NCBI GenBank assembly: GCA_019843655.1
Contig: JACDQD010000004.1
Location: forward strand, 29,709,872-29,773,871
Reading direction: 5' to 3'
Length of the DNA stretch: 64,000 nucleotides
DNA from: Lethocerus indicus
Lineage: Eukaryota; Arthropoda; Insecta; Hemiptera; Belostomatidae
A program made the position numbers and the translations under genes. Positions 1 to 15,020 of this stretch are shown here, piece by piece. Position 1 is the stretch's first letter. The number at the start of each line of letters is the position of its first letter. The notes under the pieces were generated by a model. That model made no database searches and was not told where the DNA came from. It saw nothing but the letters and a program-made list of their open reading frames with translations.

Positions 1-3000
1 TTGCCGCCTCCGCGCTGCACACCGGTTACGCAACCGGGACCCCGTTGCGAATATCTCGAAAAGTCACCCGGTGTAGCTGGAGATATTTCTGGACTGATTT
101 TTGTGTACAGGAAATGCCCCAGATTGTTTTTTGCTTGTTTACGAATGAATATTTTTTTCGTTCGATTTATTATATTACGTGTATTTTTCAGTAATCATTT
201 TTTTTGTTATTAGGCAATCCTTATTATGAATTTTTGGTTATTCCTTTTGGTTATATATAGTCTGCTTATATCCGATAGTTGGTTTTATAAATGCTGTATA
301 AGACAAAACTTATAAATAAGACGCTTATTTTCGTTTGTTTCGTTTAACAGAGTAGTACCAGTGTTAAAGAAAAACATGTTTAACTAATCATTTTCTACGC
401 GATTGGTAGAGCCCTCATCATAGGTTACGTGTTCCCCAAAATGTAGGCTCAGTTTAATCGATTGTGCCGTCTCCGAGGCCGGGGATCGGCGAATCCGGCT
501 AACGGGCTTCTTGACCTTTCCCTGTCTTCACTTGACTTAACGTGAAAGCTCCCAAACTTCACGGCTTTGGTATATCAACTTAAGCCAAGATGCGCCCGCC
601 CCCTTAAGCCCTGCGCAAACTTCTATGAATAGTTTTCAGTTCCTCTAGTCTCAATTAGAACCGACGGACGACTCACTAATTAATTCACGCCGTATCAGAT
701 GAATACCTTACCTTATGCTGTATGTAACAGAAAAATAATATAAATTCTGCGATAGTATTTTATTGTTTTTTCCATTTCTGTAAAAGTTTTGGAGCTCCTT
801 TGTTATTACAGTTATTTTCAGTAAGCATCGTTTCACATTTTCAAGTCGGATTATGGGTTACTTAATAAAAACTCAATCTTAATGTTTCCTGTTGCGATTC
901 GATAGTAAATTTCAGTACCTGATCTCGGAGTATCGAGTATTTTATTATTTATTCTTTCGTGACCCTTCTAAAATGTCAGTGGTCACTTTCTCTGATACCC
1001 ACTCTCTCGGTTCCAGCAATTTCCGTTCGATCGGAGCCGCGTTTTGACGTTGTGAAATACGATGTTCGTGGCCGGTGAAAACCTTTTTCAGCCGGTAAGA
1101 TACGAGTAACGAAAAATTGACAGTTTCGCATTAAAGAGATGTAGATCTGAGGAGGGGATCCAGGGACGTATAATTATTTTCTGTGTATTTAACCTGAGCA
1201 TCCTACAGGCACATTAAAACGAGTCGAATTTGAAAGTAACTGATTTGCTCGTGACATCCCTAACGCAGTGGTCTCTTCACTATGAGCTGGTCGTGATTTC
1301 TCTTAACACCAAACTTTTTCATCAATCCACGACTTCGAAGTAGAAAATGGCCATTGCGTCGTCTTGTAGGATGAATTTCAAAGTACTGAGTATTTTGATT
1401 TAATTAAAATTTTGAAGTTACCGAAAAGAAATCGTGGGTTCTCCCAAAGTTTGCCTATATATAAGAAATGTAGCCTATATGCAGCACGCGGGTATAGTTG
1501 TATAACGTGGTATTATGTGCGCAAAGAGGTGGGATTTAATTTGTCCCCCGTACTAATTCCAGCCAGGCTATTAATTAATAAAATCGGCATGATGATATTC
1601 CACCCTCGCGAACCTCAATCTTAATGTTCCCCTTTCGGATTCGATCGTAAATTTCAGTAGTCCCATTGAAAATTTCGATTCCAATACAGTTTCTACGCCG
1701 AAAGGGGGTGGGATTAAAAATGGTATTAAGGTTAATGAGCGTTTTCACGCCTAATGATCTGAGGGTACTGGAGAGCCCCCCGGGCGAACGCTTCAAACTC
1801 CGTACGGCGTCGGAATTCGCCGCTTCATTGACTCAATTGAAGACGCAGTAACCGGTTTCGCTAATCCGGGGGACGCGCCCAAGTTGGGATCCGAATGGGG
1901 GGGAAGAATTGATTAACGCTGGCGGAGTTTGTGTTTAGTGTGTGGGGGGGGGTTGGAGGCTGAGTGAGAGCCGGTGGTAATTAGGGGTCCCTGACGTGTG
2001 TGGGTTCTGGCGCTTGAGGCAAGAAGACGGGGGATACGAGGCCTCTTTAATTAATGCACGCGCTCCTCCGGGCATCAAATTGATAACAAAGGCGGCGGCG
2101 GTCCTTCCCCAACGCCGAGAGAGAGAGAGAGACAATGCCCCCGTTGAGGGCGTCAATAAATCGATATTGAACCGATCGAATATTATCTGCGCCCGCCTAT
2201 ATGTCTCAGTTGACCGCCATATTAATTTACGACAGCCGCTTGCCGCGACCTTCGCCGGCCCATTTAAAATGTATTCTGCGCGTTCCGGTATCAACTTGTT
2301 GCAAATTACGATTACTTTGAAGAAAAACAAAATAAACTCTTATGGTAATATTTCCTATTATTTTTGGGTAGCATACCCATAACGTAAAAGGATGGAAAGG
2401 ACTGGTTAGTAATTATGAAATACTTCTGATAAGTTGCCCCGAGAAACCCCCTGGGACATTGACATTGTAAACTCGGGTGTAAAGAAGATTCGGAACCTAA
2501 ATTTGGCTCTTAAATTCAACCCCTACAAATTTTGTGTTATAAATATACGTCTTCATGGATGAAAATAAAACAAGAATCGTTTAAACTGCCGGTTTCAGTA
2601 TTATTTTAAGATAATTTTTTTGATAATAAATTTTGTGTTTCGCTGTACCAATCTGCGCACTTATGTTTATATCAGTGCAAGCATTCATAAAATCTTGCGT
2701 TATCCTCGTGAGGTTATTCTAGAAGAGGGCATAATAATTATCCAATCCGACGCGGAAACCCGTATAACTAAGTTAGTGCTAAATGGGTTATTCGTCCCTC
2801 GAAAGTATATTAATAGAATATTCATGCTGAGGTATCAGTTTTGGGATTTTATTTATAACATATATTATATATGTTTTTTGTTATTTGCTTGATTAAATAA
2901 ACTTACAATATGCGCACTTTAACTGGCTTTTGTCTTTTTATTATATTATTTAGAATATTCTGGATGCTTTTACAGTTTCATTAAATTCCGATTGTTTGTT

Positions 3001-3647
3001 GATTTTCGTGATAACAGTAAATGATCATTAAATCAACTAAGTAATTAATCGTAATTGTTCACCAAATTAATTATTCCAATATCCGCACATGTCTTTATTA
3101 CCCTTATAAGTCGAAGCAGTTGACTTAATGATTACAGGTTTCCCAGTAATTATATTTATACGAATCCTTGGGAAGCCGGAATACAATATCTAAACCAATA
3201 ATAGCCACCGTATGTGGGCGGCTTTTAAACGAAGTAAAGTTCTCCGAAACGCACTCACGGAGCAGATAATGTTCATTCAGTTGTAGGATGTTGAATAATA
3301 CCGTTATAATTAAGAATGAATATTGAATTACAGCAAAGTAATAATTTATTCTTTGCGGATCTGCACGCGTTTCTAATTATTTTTTCTTAAATATTTATTG
3401 AACAATTTTAAATGAAAATTATCAAAGATATTTGGAACCATTCTCTTCGGCGGTTCTAACTGTACCGCATGGGAAAGGGATGTAACGAGTCGTTCATTAA
3501 AGTAACTGTTAATTCAGGAAATTCAGCCATTCGCAAACAATAATGGGAAAACTTTTCGTGCACACATAAATCAGTAGAATTCAGAGTGAAGAGTTGTAAT
3601 CACTTTTTGTCGATTCTGAGGTTAATTGATGGCCTTGAAAGCCGAAG

Positions 3648-3682
3648 AAATTATTATATTACATTAAATTATTATATTACAT
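3648..3682. repeat. 18-bp tandem duplication
   Basis: AAATTATTATATTACATT is repeated back to back, the second unit at 3666. Confidence 0.6.
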
Positions 3683-5472
3683 GAGGCAGGGCTACTAGTT
3701 GTAGTGGAATCCCTATCGTTTACATCGTTCCATAAGTTACATAGAGATGATTCGTTTGTTCTATCACATTCCAGGCATCTCATACGATAATCTCCTTTTT
3801 CTGTATGTTAAGACTAATATAATATTGATTTAAATCCATTTCTGGATTCGTATAAAGCTTTCCCATGTATATTAGTCCTCCGTACGGTGTCAACAGAGTC
3901 CCGCAAGTAACTGTAATTCAATATTTATTCCGGTAATTAGCAATAAATTAAATTCCTCGTGCCTACCAGACGGCCACGCCTTAACTTCGTCTTATCCGGT
4001 GTGCCGTGATTTGTTATACGGTATTGCGACCGGTGCTGGGACGATTATTTAGATAAAGCTGGATATCCCACTGTACACCTTCATACAGTCGGTCAGGTGT
4101 TTTAAAATTCTGCCCACGCTACGGATTCTTCAAGTGGGCAACCGACGATCGCTTGCCCGCCGCTCTTATAGTTCGCTGTCCGCTGAATACATATAGAAAC
4201 CTAAGGCCGATCGTAATCTCTGAATTCTTTTTATTTGCAGATTAGAATTGACTGTTATTGAATTCTTAATTGATATGGAGATTGCCTGTTATTTGTGCGA
4301 ATTCAGAAATGATATATACACCAATTCTACAATTCATCAATCGTAAATTAGCCAGGACAGATGTTATTTTCAGTGTTACATAGTAATTAATTATAGTGTA
4401 TATTACATGTACGGACAACGGGGGCTTTCGACTGAAATAATCAACTTATTACTGTTTTGTTAGAAATAATCTCTGTCTAATTGTGAAAGTTGTACATTTA
4501 GAAAGTTAAATGAGGACATTCCTCCCAGCAGCATCCTTTGGTACGAATTTAAACTGTATCCGCAAAGCGGTTGGTGGGTGGGGGGGGGTGTATCTTAAAG
4601 GGTGGTCTTAAATAGCAGCTTCGTGGTTCAGGAGATGCCACCGAACTTGTACAAAAGCGCTTCATTTGTCAAAGTGCGCCGGAAGTGGCTCCGTTGCAAA
4701 CGTATCTGGATATAGACCACCGGCGGAGCGATAGGCATTTTTATATTTACTGGCCACTGTGACTCTGCGAATCGATAAAGAACGCTCTAATCGCCAGAAT
4801 CGACACGAACGCATACTGTAAACCGAGACAGTGCCAAAAATGTTATATGGCGGGATGGGCTAGCAGTCTAAAATAGCAACGCATTACAGAGATTTCCTAC
4901 CGAGAGTTAAATATTGTCACTATCAACGCAGATAACTTAAACTTTGTCGCAGATTAACTAGAGGTAACTCTCTCTTATCCACCAGTATAAAAGGTGTAAA
5001 AACTAATAATTCATTAACATTTTTTTTAGATTGAGGACATTCCCCGATTCCGATTCCTTAAATGACCGATTTCTTTCATCAAATGTACAACGTACTTCAT
5101 TCAACCTTCCTTGCAACCGCTCGCTAATTCGGTCTAATGACCGATCGAAAACAGACCGATTTTGTTTTCTCCATTAATTAAGCTGTTAATTGTTTGTACA
5201 CTGTTGTGTAAATACAAATAAACGAAGAGATGTTTATGTAAACTGGCGGGGCGTAAGACACGCTGATTTTCATGAGCACAAAATTCGGCTTTTCCTCGGC
5301 AGTTTGAACAGCTGAACTTCGAGAGTCTAGCTGCCCCCCCCCCTCCCAAGTCGTTATTGATGTCGTTTCCCTTTGAAAAATGTATGCCCTCGTAAATCCC
5401 CGCCGAACATTCCATTTCAGATTAGTGGGGCCGTAAACAATTCCCATTCGTGTTCTGTTTTTTTTTATATTG

Positions 5473-5496
5473 GCGACGCCGCGAATAAGGCGTCGT
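5473..5496. repeat. Short hairpin
   Basis: GCGACGCC pairs with GGCGTCGT across an 8-nt loop (seven Watson-Crick pairs plus one G-U). Confidence 0.4.
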
Positions 5497-5844
5497 CGGG
5501 GGTTAAAATGCAGGCGTTCGGTCAGAAATAGAGCCTCGGTCGGACAAGGGAGTCCGGATTTAACTGTCACGGCTACTTTTCTAGTTGTAGGCTCGGCTTG
5601 GAAATAGACCGGCCTATGATCTAGGAGCCCGCGTCCCGGTCGTTCCACGCTAACTGGCCCGTTAACACGCGCCCGCTATCTTTATCACATCGGCAGATTA
5701 ACCCCCGTATTTTTTTTTTCACCTATTGGTGGTTTGGTCCCACCCAATTGATTTTCCCTGTGGCCATTTAGAATACTTTTTCGGCCCGGAATTAGGTCTA
5801 TCTACAATATACTTTGGTGTTCATTGTTATGCACACACACTTAC

Positions 5845-6091
5845 ATATGTGCCCATAATTATGAAAGTGGTCTAAGTCAATTCAAACTTTAAATACAACA
5901 TTTTCTTATGAAATTCACACAAAATTTCATATTCATAATAAACTTCCATTAATCAAGACTAATAAAATTCTATATTAAAATGTTTTATGCATAATATAAA
6001 AATATTTGTTAATTTGTTCGAAAGAGTTCATTAAATATCTCGAAACCAGAAATATATGACTTAGACCACTTTCATAATTATGGGTACATAT
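5845..6091. mobile_element. Hairpin MITE, about 247 bp
   Basis: Terminal inverted repeats of about 35 bp at 5845-5879 and 6057-6091 are nearly identical (CCCATAATTATGAAAGTGG in both, one G/A difference next to it). The interior is AT-rich with no ORF. Flanking target duplication is unclear because the ends run into TA-rich sequence. The superfamily is not determined. Confidence 0.7.
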
Positions 6092-9000
6092 ATATTATAC
6101 ACCATCGAATGGTATTTTGATTGGACTTATTTACCTAGCTACAAATGTCGTAGTGTTGTGTACTGGATTATATAGGACGTTATGTGTACTAATAAATTAC
6201 TTTGTTACTTTGAATAATGACAATTTAAAAAAAAATTCGTAACCCTATATGTGGATAAAAAAAATAGTCTGGCTTGTATAGAGATTGTCGACAGAATTCC
6301 CTCGCCTATGACATTTGTCATTTAAGAATTAGTCGATCTAATTACAATCTCCACAGTTCTGAAAGCTGGTAAATTATACATTTACCGTCCGTTGTAACTA
6401 CCGCGAAATAAATGAAGGCTATTCGAACGTATATAAAGCACCCAGCGCTCCGATCCTGTTATTCGGAACGGACCGTTTATTTTACACTGGCACTGTGAGA
6501 AATTCCGAAAAGAGAACAATCTTCGTCCATTAAAACCTGCTTACCTGGCGTTCAATTGTTCTTAGAGCGATGCCATGGATCTTTTCCGCTGGCTATTTTT
6601 CTTCCGCTAAATACAAAGGAAATCGAATTTTTATCTGACTCACAATATCGCAAATTGATATAATAATATTTCCGTTTGTACGATGTGTACGGGTTGAATT
6701 CACTTTGGTCATGTTGGGCAATCAATAGTGTTATTGTTGGGTTAGCCACGGTCACATTAGTCGAAGTCTATTTTCGATATTTAGCCGCCGCCCCCCCTTC
6801 CGTTTCTTTTAGTGTTTCCTTCTGTCAGGAGTTACCAGATGTTGCTCGTCCCCGTTGTAATGAAGCGGCCAAAAAAAAACGAGGAAGTGATCTTGAAGCC
6901 GCAATTAAAACAAGGTTTCAGAATAAATACAGTCGATTATTATTATACCGGCTCCTTCAAACGAAACAGACGAGTCGATGCAGAAAAGCGTGTTTTATTC
7001 ACGCCTATTTATAGGCCGGCGCATTCTTTCGAGTCCGAGGGGGGAATGTCACTTGGCTAAATGTGTTCAACGGTCTCGAAAATCCCTCTAAGAATAGACC
7101 GATCCGTATCGGCCTCTTGGAGATGTTTTAAGCCCAAAAAGGACCTTCAGCACGGCGTCCTTTGTTGTAACAGGACACTGAGTCAACTGTTGTTATGTTT
7201 AGTCTAGGTAGCGTTTTAAATAGAAAATATTATTTAATTATTTTTACCATTTAAGCAATATATTATTTGAGATCCTGAAATTTTGTATGTGTTGTCCCCT
7301 TGATTGGAAGCACTTTGTTAATAATATTGATGTTATGTTTTATATATTTAAAATTTTTTCAAGTAAAATAATATAGTTATGGATCATTGAAAAAATAAAA
7401 TTTACGTCACAATGAGTGAACTGTATAAATTAAACCGTTTTTATATTAAACCGTATAATTAAACACATGAAATCTACGGTATTCCAACCCTTGCAGAACA
7501 CAAAACAGGTATGTTAACTAGTATAAACTAAAGTTTATTGAGAATTAAAATTTTATTATTTGGAAAATTATTTTCCCAGTACTTGTAATAAGATTCTTAG
7601 AATTTTCCATATCTAGTCACTACAGTTTTTTTGCTTTGTTTTCTTATTAAGAAATGGAATGCGGATTCGGCTAATAAGTTTTGAAATATTTGCATATTTT
7701 CCGAATCCCCGTTATCTTCACTTCCTCCGCGTACCACCTAACTGCTTATCCCGGGGTAAATAGCCCCCGCTACAAGAATAGCGCTCGTCCGTTTTTAATT
7801 GGGCTCTGTTATCTGGACGGGGTGGCCGTGAAGACGACCCCGCAAAAGGGGGGGCCGTTGTCTCCTAATAACGTTGCGCCTCCTTAAATTATTTTAATCG
7901 CTTTTCATTCTTCTTCGCCTAATTTCTTTTTCTTTCGTCCCGAAACAATCGTGGAGGGACAACCCCGCCGGTTCACGGCTCATGAGCCCCAACCGGACGG
8001 GTGTTGTTTTCGTTTAAGGCGTTAGCCCGTTGTCCTTCATGGTCTTCACCTAATAATGGTCCCTTTACAGGGCCACCGTCCATTGTCTCAAACCCCATTG
8101 TTCATCCTCCCTGGTATTTAATCCCTGTTTTTCGTCATAGAGCAATGCAATAAATTCCAGTTATTTATTTACCTTATTTTTGGCCCAATATTGTAGCGGC
8201 TATTTTCCCCCTTAGCAAATAAAATGTATTCATCGGAATATAAAGGTAAAGCCATTGACAAGATGTTTACGACAAGATGATTTGAAACGACCCCTAAAAT
8301 AATTTATATTGATATTGTTCAAAATTAAATGGTTATTAAATTCCTTAGGTTTTGTGTTAGCCTCCTTTTCCGCTGCTTGATGATAATTATGCGCTCTAAA
8401 ACATTCCCATTAATTCTGGCCGATGACTTATGGTCGTTTCGTGGCCATTTATTCGCAGTTTATGACTCGCATAATTCCTCCGTTTCACTCATTCCATTGT
8501 TATCTAATTGTTTATAAGGCGATGAGTTCAATTTTATGGCTACGATTTATTGTCATTGATTTTCGCCTATTACCGTTCTGCCGTTTATGTGCAGAAATAA
8601 TTTACTTCGGTCATTCACTTTTAAAGGCCAGAGCAAGACTCTCTTTCACACAGGCCACCCAGAGAGGAAGTCCGAAAGCTTCCATAGCAATTAATTTACT
8701 TAAAATATTACGTTTCCCCTGCTACTATTTGTAAAATGTGTAACTATGGGAATGAACGATATCTGATATAACTTGTAGTGGATTTCACCTTTTATTCTGA
8801 TTAGATATATTTTGAATTGTAGTCAGCCAATATCTGTTTTCAGTAGTGTAAATTATACGAACATGCTAGGAATTTAAATTAATCATCCTGCACCGTGTAG
8901 CTCGTGCATACTAAGAAGGTTACTTCGTCTGTTGTTTGCGAAATCCATTTTGTTCGCTACGCTTAGTAAAATCAAATTCGGTGCAACAGGTTGGTAATTG

Positions 9001-10934
9001 CACCCGGTTGAGCTTCACGAGCTTGGATTTCATCGAGCATCTCACTTATTTATTGTAAGTGTACGCCATTTTTTCTCACTTTGATTTTTTGTACCCATCG
9101 AACTCTGATTTTAGTGAAATATTTTCCAAAAATTTTAAAACAACCGCAACCGCCTCCCCTCTTCGTAGTCGTCTCGAAAATATGCCGAACGCGTCCGTTC
9201 TGGGAAAGTTTATGGCCCGAAGAAAACGTCCCGTCCCAGATACATGTTCGTGATATTTTTACAGGACTTCTTCCTTATTTACGCTGCCAATATATCAGAG
9301 CGAAAGTCTGTGTTTACACCGTATAGACGTTTCGAAATTCGACCGATATTTATGTTGATAATGGAGAAGTGGAACGGACCGAAGGGGGGGATGTTGGCGA
9401 TTGATTTATCCGTGGTTTCGGAGCCCGTTAAGTCCCCAAACTTATTGACCCGGAAAAATGTCCTCTCTCGTTTTGCCCGCCGTACGACGTTGCTAAAACT
9501 GCCGTTCTAATCCTCCTGAACATAGCAGTCCATCAAAAGGATTACTCGTAGGTGTTAATAAATTCTGTGCCTCTAAATTTACCCAGATATCATCAATTTA
9601 TTGTACTCAACTGATCAAAAATTAGAATGAGTCTTACGAAACGTTAGAATCGACGTATAAATAATTTCAAGCAGGTGTTAGAAAGCCAGCGTGTTAAATG
9701 ATAGCGTTAATTTTTGTTACTACTTTTTTAAATTATATTTTAATTAATACAGTTCATAATTTGTATAGTCAGTAATACGTTTTAATCGAGGCGAACTTGA
9801 CTATATCAAATTTTTAATTTTAATGAATGGGAAGCCAGTTTCATGTGGTGAAAATGTAGCACTAGTTGTTTAGTGGGGTTATAATTTCTTCGAGTGGCAA
9901 TAAATATTATTTTCTGGGGTATGTTGAAGTCTTGTAATGTATTACAATTAATGACAATGTACAGTTTAAAAATATTTAATTCATTCCTAATTTTACACTA
10001 CGAGCAATATAATATATAATTAAAATTCAGAACCCGATATTCCTTTGCATTTCGTTTGTCCGGAAGGTCGAATACAGCTGGCCGGGTAAATGTCTCGAAA
10101 CTTCTTCAATTAGAAGCACGTCCAAGTTAATTGTACCGACGCGTTCGAGATAAGCCTCTCTCAACTGTTATCTCGTGTTTTCTGCGAAGAGGATCGATTA
10201 AACGCTATCAATCAAATGTTCCTTTTGTCATTATGGACGGGCAAATTGATTACACTGAAGAGGGACGTGTCGGGAACAATACCGTTTCGTTCGCTATCTT
10301 AAGATTACACTCCAGTATCCTTCCTGATAACGAATGACACGATATAGTTTTGTAAATATTACTTACAACAAAATAGTACAGTTTGCACTAATTCATTAGG
10401 AAATATCTAAGTACGAAACAGGAAATTGATCGAACAGTGTGGGTTATCTAATACGTAAACCTTGAGTTCCAGTCCATGCTCGGGTTAGGTGTATATTTGT
10501 TTTTTGTTAACAAATTACGTCGTAGCGCATTTTGAATATTTTCAGTTAACTTCCACTTTTTGTAATCAAAATAAATCCACGGTATTTTAGTACAGGACAT
10601 TAAATATAAATCAAAGATCTGAAGTAGTTTAATTAAATTAGCTACTAGAAGAAGAAATACTTCCAATATGTTAAGTTGGACTACTTCACCGATCTGAGTC
10701 GATTAGCCTGCCATACGGCGGTGTTATATTTCAATGAGACATTTTTTGTTGGTTTCGAAACCGGTTTAAATTAAAAAAGCCTGTACGTTTTCAGGTAAAA
10801 ACGTTTTTAATCCGAACGTACAGAATTCCGTTCACCGACTCATAAAATTATATATTATTTTTTTTACGATTCATTTGCATTTGACAAATTAAGGAAGGCC
10901 CCATGACAGGTCAATTACTAGAGCCCATTATTAT

Positions 10935-10966
10935 GCCGCCTGCCGGCCTAGCTGGCCGGAGGCGGC
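10935..10966. repeat. GC-rich hairpin
   Basis: GCCGCCTGCCGGCC pairs with GGCCGGAGGCGGC around the loop TAGCT, with one bulged base: 13 bp of almost pure GC in AT-rich surroundings. Confidence 0.6.
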
Positions 10967-13900
10967 TGTCAATCGTAGGCCGTTCCCATATTATCGCGGC
11001 CGTTTTCGATATTATCTCGGGAGGCCGTGCCTCCTCTCTTTTTATTACTATCGGGGCGGAAAATAAAAGTGTCGCAGAAAGTCGTAGGAGATCAATTTTA
11101 TAAAGAATAATTTATCGATAAAAAATCGGAGAATAAAATCGATTATTACCCATCGTGGTTAATTAGAACAGACACGAACCCTTCCGAATTAAGGACCAGT
11201 ACAGCCTTGAGCAATAGGACTCATTAAATGCTAACACTCGTGCACATATTTCCCGTCCGAATTTGTCTTGACCTTTAAAGTTTAGAACAAGAAGAAGAAA
11301 GAATTGCGCAGTACAGCCGATCATGTGAGACCGAGACCGTGCCGTATGTGGGCGATGCTCATTTCGCGTTGTGAAATAAAGTTTCAATCTTCGCAGCACA
11401 TCAAATATAGCGGTGTTAATTAAATTGTACCCGCAGTATTGCGCTATTATCGGTAATTCTCTTATTTCTGTCTACTTCCGGCGGAGTAGTTAACGAATGC
11501 AATTTCGGTAAACGGTAGTTCAGTGTGCCTGAAGTTACAAATTCAAAACGGAATTCGAATCAGTGTATTTCCGTCTCAATTTACTATTTTGTACGTGTTT
11601 ACTGAAAACACTGGCCTAGTTAAATAAGTCGTAAAGGGAAAATAAAGGAGTTTATTTATTATGCTCGCAAAAACGTGTTCTCGTTATTTAGATCCTCCCC
11701 CGAGTGTAGGAATAACTTTATTCCCGTATTCAAATTCTATTTCGGGAGTCCAAATAAACTTCTGCGCCATTTGCGTTTTCCCTCTTTTTCTGGTAATTGC
11801 GACGGTAAGGAGGTTTTACGGTGTGTTGAATGTGTTAAGTGTGTTTCCTGTTCCAGTGTATTGTAGCATACAATTACGATTACTACAGGCTTGTTGGTCC
11901 CCCCCCTTCCCGCCTTCTACAATTACCGTTGACCCATTTCGTTTATTGTGTTTTTCCGAGAATTCTTGGCCTCCTCTCGAGACAGGCTATTTCGATCGGT
12001 CTCCGGAGGGATGTTCAGTGAAATCAGGGGGTTTGTTTTTTCTCGTGCCAAATGTTCGTCCCGGATTTTGGGGCTGTATTTTACTTTGCTCATTTTTTTG
12101 GGGGGGTTATTTATATATGCCGTGGTATATTTAAATGTAGTGTGATAAAACTCGTGGAAGACTCGAAATGGCCGTGCGATTAGTTCTGAGTGTACTGAAT
12201 TTAGCTTCAAAGGAATCCAATGTCTTTGATTTATTTAAGTTCATTATTTTGTTATTATTCTTTATAATAGTATAATATAAATACGCGATAGTTTTTTTAT
12301 ATGAGCTTCATTTTCGATCAATTCAGGTTTAAAAATTATGGAAAATTCCATCTTCCCTCCAGATTGGAATTGTACAGCCGGGACTTGTATAACTAAGCTT
12401 GAAAACAAACATGGAGTCTTACTCTTGCTTCAGTTGCTCGTTATCCCGTCCTAATTATCACTATTTATGAGCATCTGGCCACCTAGAGGACCGGCAAAGC
12501 TTAGTGGCTGGAGCTTTCCCGCATAGTAGCACTCACCCAGGGTACATATTCCTGTGCAACACCTAATTTCCCTTTCATTTAATATTCTAATATTATGTAC
12601 CTTTATCCTTAAGGGCTTTATCGTCTTTAAATTGATTTTATATTCTATGAACTAGACAATCTGTTATGGACTAATTAATCTTATTATTATTAAAATTGTC
12701 CTGTCTATAGAATACCTATTGCAGGATGTACGAAAATTTAATGAAATTAATCAAAACGAATCATCAGTCCAAGGCTCGACGTTTAATAATATACCTGGGA
12801 AAAATAAGTGTTCGGTGTTATTTATTCATGCCCACCTTTATTAGTTCTGTGGGAAGTTAATTTTTAATCTTAATTCCAGTACACATTTACTATTTATTTT
12901 CCTTTAAATTTTCTATGTGACGACACTTTTTGAAGAGTCCATAATTGGAATGTCCAATTGATTTGACACTAAATTAACTTTGTTAGTCGTCAAGCGAGTA
13001 TTCCATTCAAATTTCTTGTATTTTATGCTTTCACGTTGTCCGGTTTTAAATAATTTTAAATGCGTTACGAGCAAATGCGTTGACGCGGATCTCTATGAGT
13101 GCGTCCACACTGGCATGCGTGCGAACGTTTCTGGACAGACGTACATTGATAGATATGTTTTCTGCCTATCTTCAGTACGGATGTCATTTAGGATCCAGAA
13201 ATATATGACCGGAATATTAGCATATCTTGGCTCAGTCGGACGTTTTCACTCACTGCACTATTTGAATTTGTTTTATGTAACGGCCTCAAAGAAATATGGG
13301 GAGGTTCATCACGAATTCCAGACCTGAGGATCGCCCTCAGAATAAGTTGAGCTGCATTGGACGTATGATAATTTCACCGCTGGTTATTTCTTTATCCTCT
13401 TATTTATATCAGTTGCGTTGTCTTCTTTATTTTAAATAATTATCTATTCACCAATTCATTCATTTGCATCCTAAGTAACAATCGTTGATTGTGTATTGTG
13501 CAACTGCAAATTATTAGATTTCTTTTGTTGCTTCCCCCCGCCCGCCACCATGTCTAGTTATTTATCCCGTGTCTATTCCCTTCTGGGAGAGTAATTTTTT
13601 ACCGGCTTCCAGAATTTATTCTGATTTATTTGAATAGCGTTGGTGTCGACCTCGCGGGCGTGTTCTTTCGTTCGACAAAAGGCACCTTTAGCGCCGTAAT
13701 TAAAAATGCCTCGTAATGCAGCCTGCGTCACGATTGAATATTATCACACACAGGAACTGCAAAATCGGACCGAACGATAGCACCACTTCCACCACTTTCC
13801 TATTAAGTGGAAGACCAGAGTCCATTACGGCAAATGTCATGAAGTATCCGTAAACCTTTACAATCAATTGTGACGCTTAGTTATTGGTACTGTATGTATT

Positions 13901-14971
13901 GGCTTTGATACCGATTTCTCTTTTTTAAAACTTCTATCTCGAAACTGTTGGGAATATAATTCTATTGACTCTATACATTCGAACAATTGAACTTTGTTCC
14001 TCTGGTTTACATAGCTGGTACCAATGTTTAATGGTCTAATTGAATATTGGAGTTAACAGAGAACGTTATGTGGATGGATTCAATTTAAGGTTTAGATTGT
14101 AGCCGGTAGCAAGAACTACAGACACAGTGGTGGGCCGTTGCACCACATGTGGAGATGAGGTCGAGGCTGACTACTAACGGACACGGCGGAGAGAACTCGA
14201 GCGTAAACCCGTATCTCGTATACAACGGGTCTGAAATATATATGAATCTGAAATAACAGATGAAGTCGTGGTTCTTCACACCCTGTGTCCAGTACGGTAT
14301 ATTTGTCATGGTTGCCTTCGCCCCTGAAAATAACATCTCACACACTCGTTTACAGTGAAAAATGACTCTGGAAACATTTATTAGGCATCAGTGATATGCG
14401 CTGTCGGTACATACAGCCTAATTAGTGTATTTAATATCTAGATTAAATTATTAATTAATTGGTTTCGTGCATTATGAAGGAGGAGACTTGTTATATTACA
14501 AAATTTTACATTCTTGATTTCGGCCATTACGACATACACTGTTAGCTTTCTCGCGAATGCACGAAGTAATAATAATAATAATCGAATGATAAAAAAGAAT
14601 TTTTTTCGCCGTTTCGTCTCCGACTATTTTGTATTTCAGTGCGATGTCGACGCTAAGATAGAGAAAAAAGTTTAAGTTGAGGCTTCTTCACCTGTAATAA
14701 ATTGGCCTTGCCCCGCGTAAGAATCCCTCTTAGCCGGGAATAAAATCCTATTTGTCCGATAGGAGGAGGGCATATATTGAGGTTTAGAATGTATTTAGGT
14801 CGGATCCCCCGTCCCTGTGTCCCGGGGGATGTCTCTGTATGTGGGCTGAGTCTCGTGCCCTTATATCACTTGTGTTGACTCGGAATGGCTTATTCAAAGT
14901 CGTACAACCCCCGGCTTTATAGGGGCAGGGACGAACCCACCCTTACCCCACCTACTTTCTTCCTATCTCAC

Positions 14972-14974
<3 letters not shown>

Positions 14975-15015
<41 letters not shown>
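14975..15015. repeat. (AT)n microsatellite
   Basis: About 20 uninterrupted AT units. Confidence 0.9.

Positions 15016-15020
<5 letters not shown>

Larger units (their letters stand above)
1..5844. other. Non-coding, no gene recognised
   Basis: ORFs are short, overlap on both strands and match nothing I recognise. Small G runs occur at about 1942-1954 and 4570-4590, plus the 18-bp duplication at 3648. Confidence 0.5.

Noticed and set aside
1850..1870. AACCGGTTTCGC as another hammerhead 3' half
   Set aside because: The reverse complement has GGUU in place of the GUC triplet and no CUGANGA upstream. The short match is expected by chance.
5178..5648. 156-codon ORF on the minus strand
   Set aside because: No recognisable motif, low-complexity ends and an overlapping ORF in another frame.
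11661..12134. 157-codon ORF on the plus strand
   Set aside because: Pro/Cys/Phe-rich without domain structure. Three other frames in the same segment are also open.
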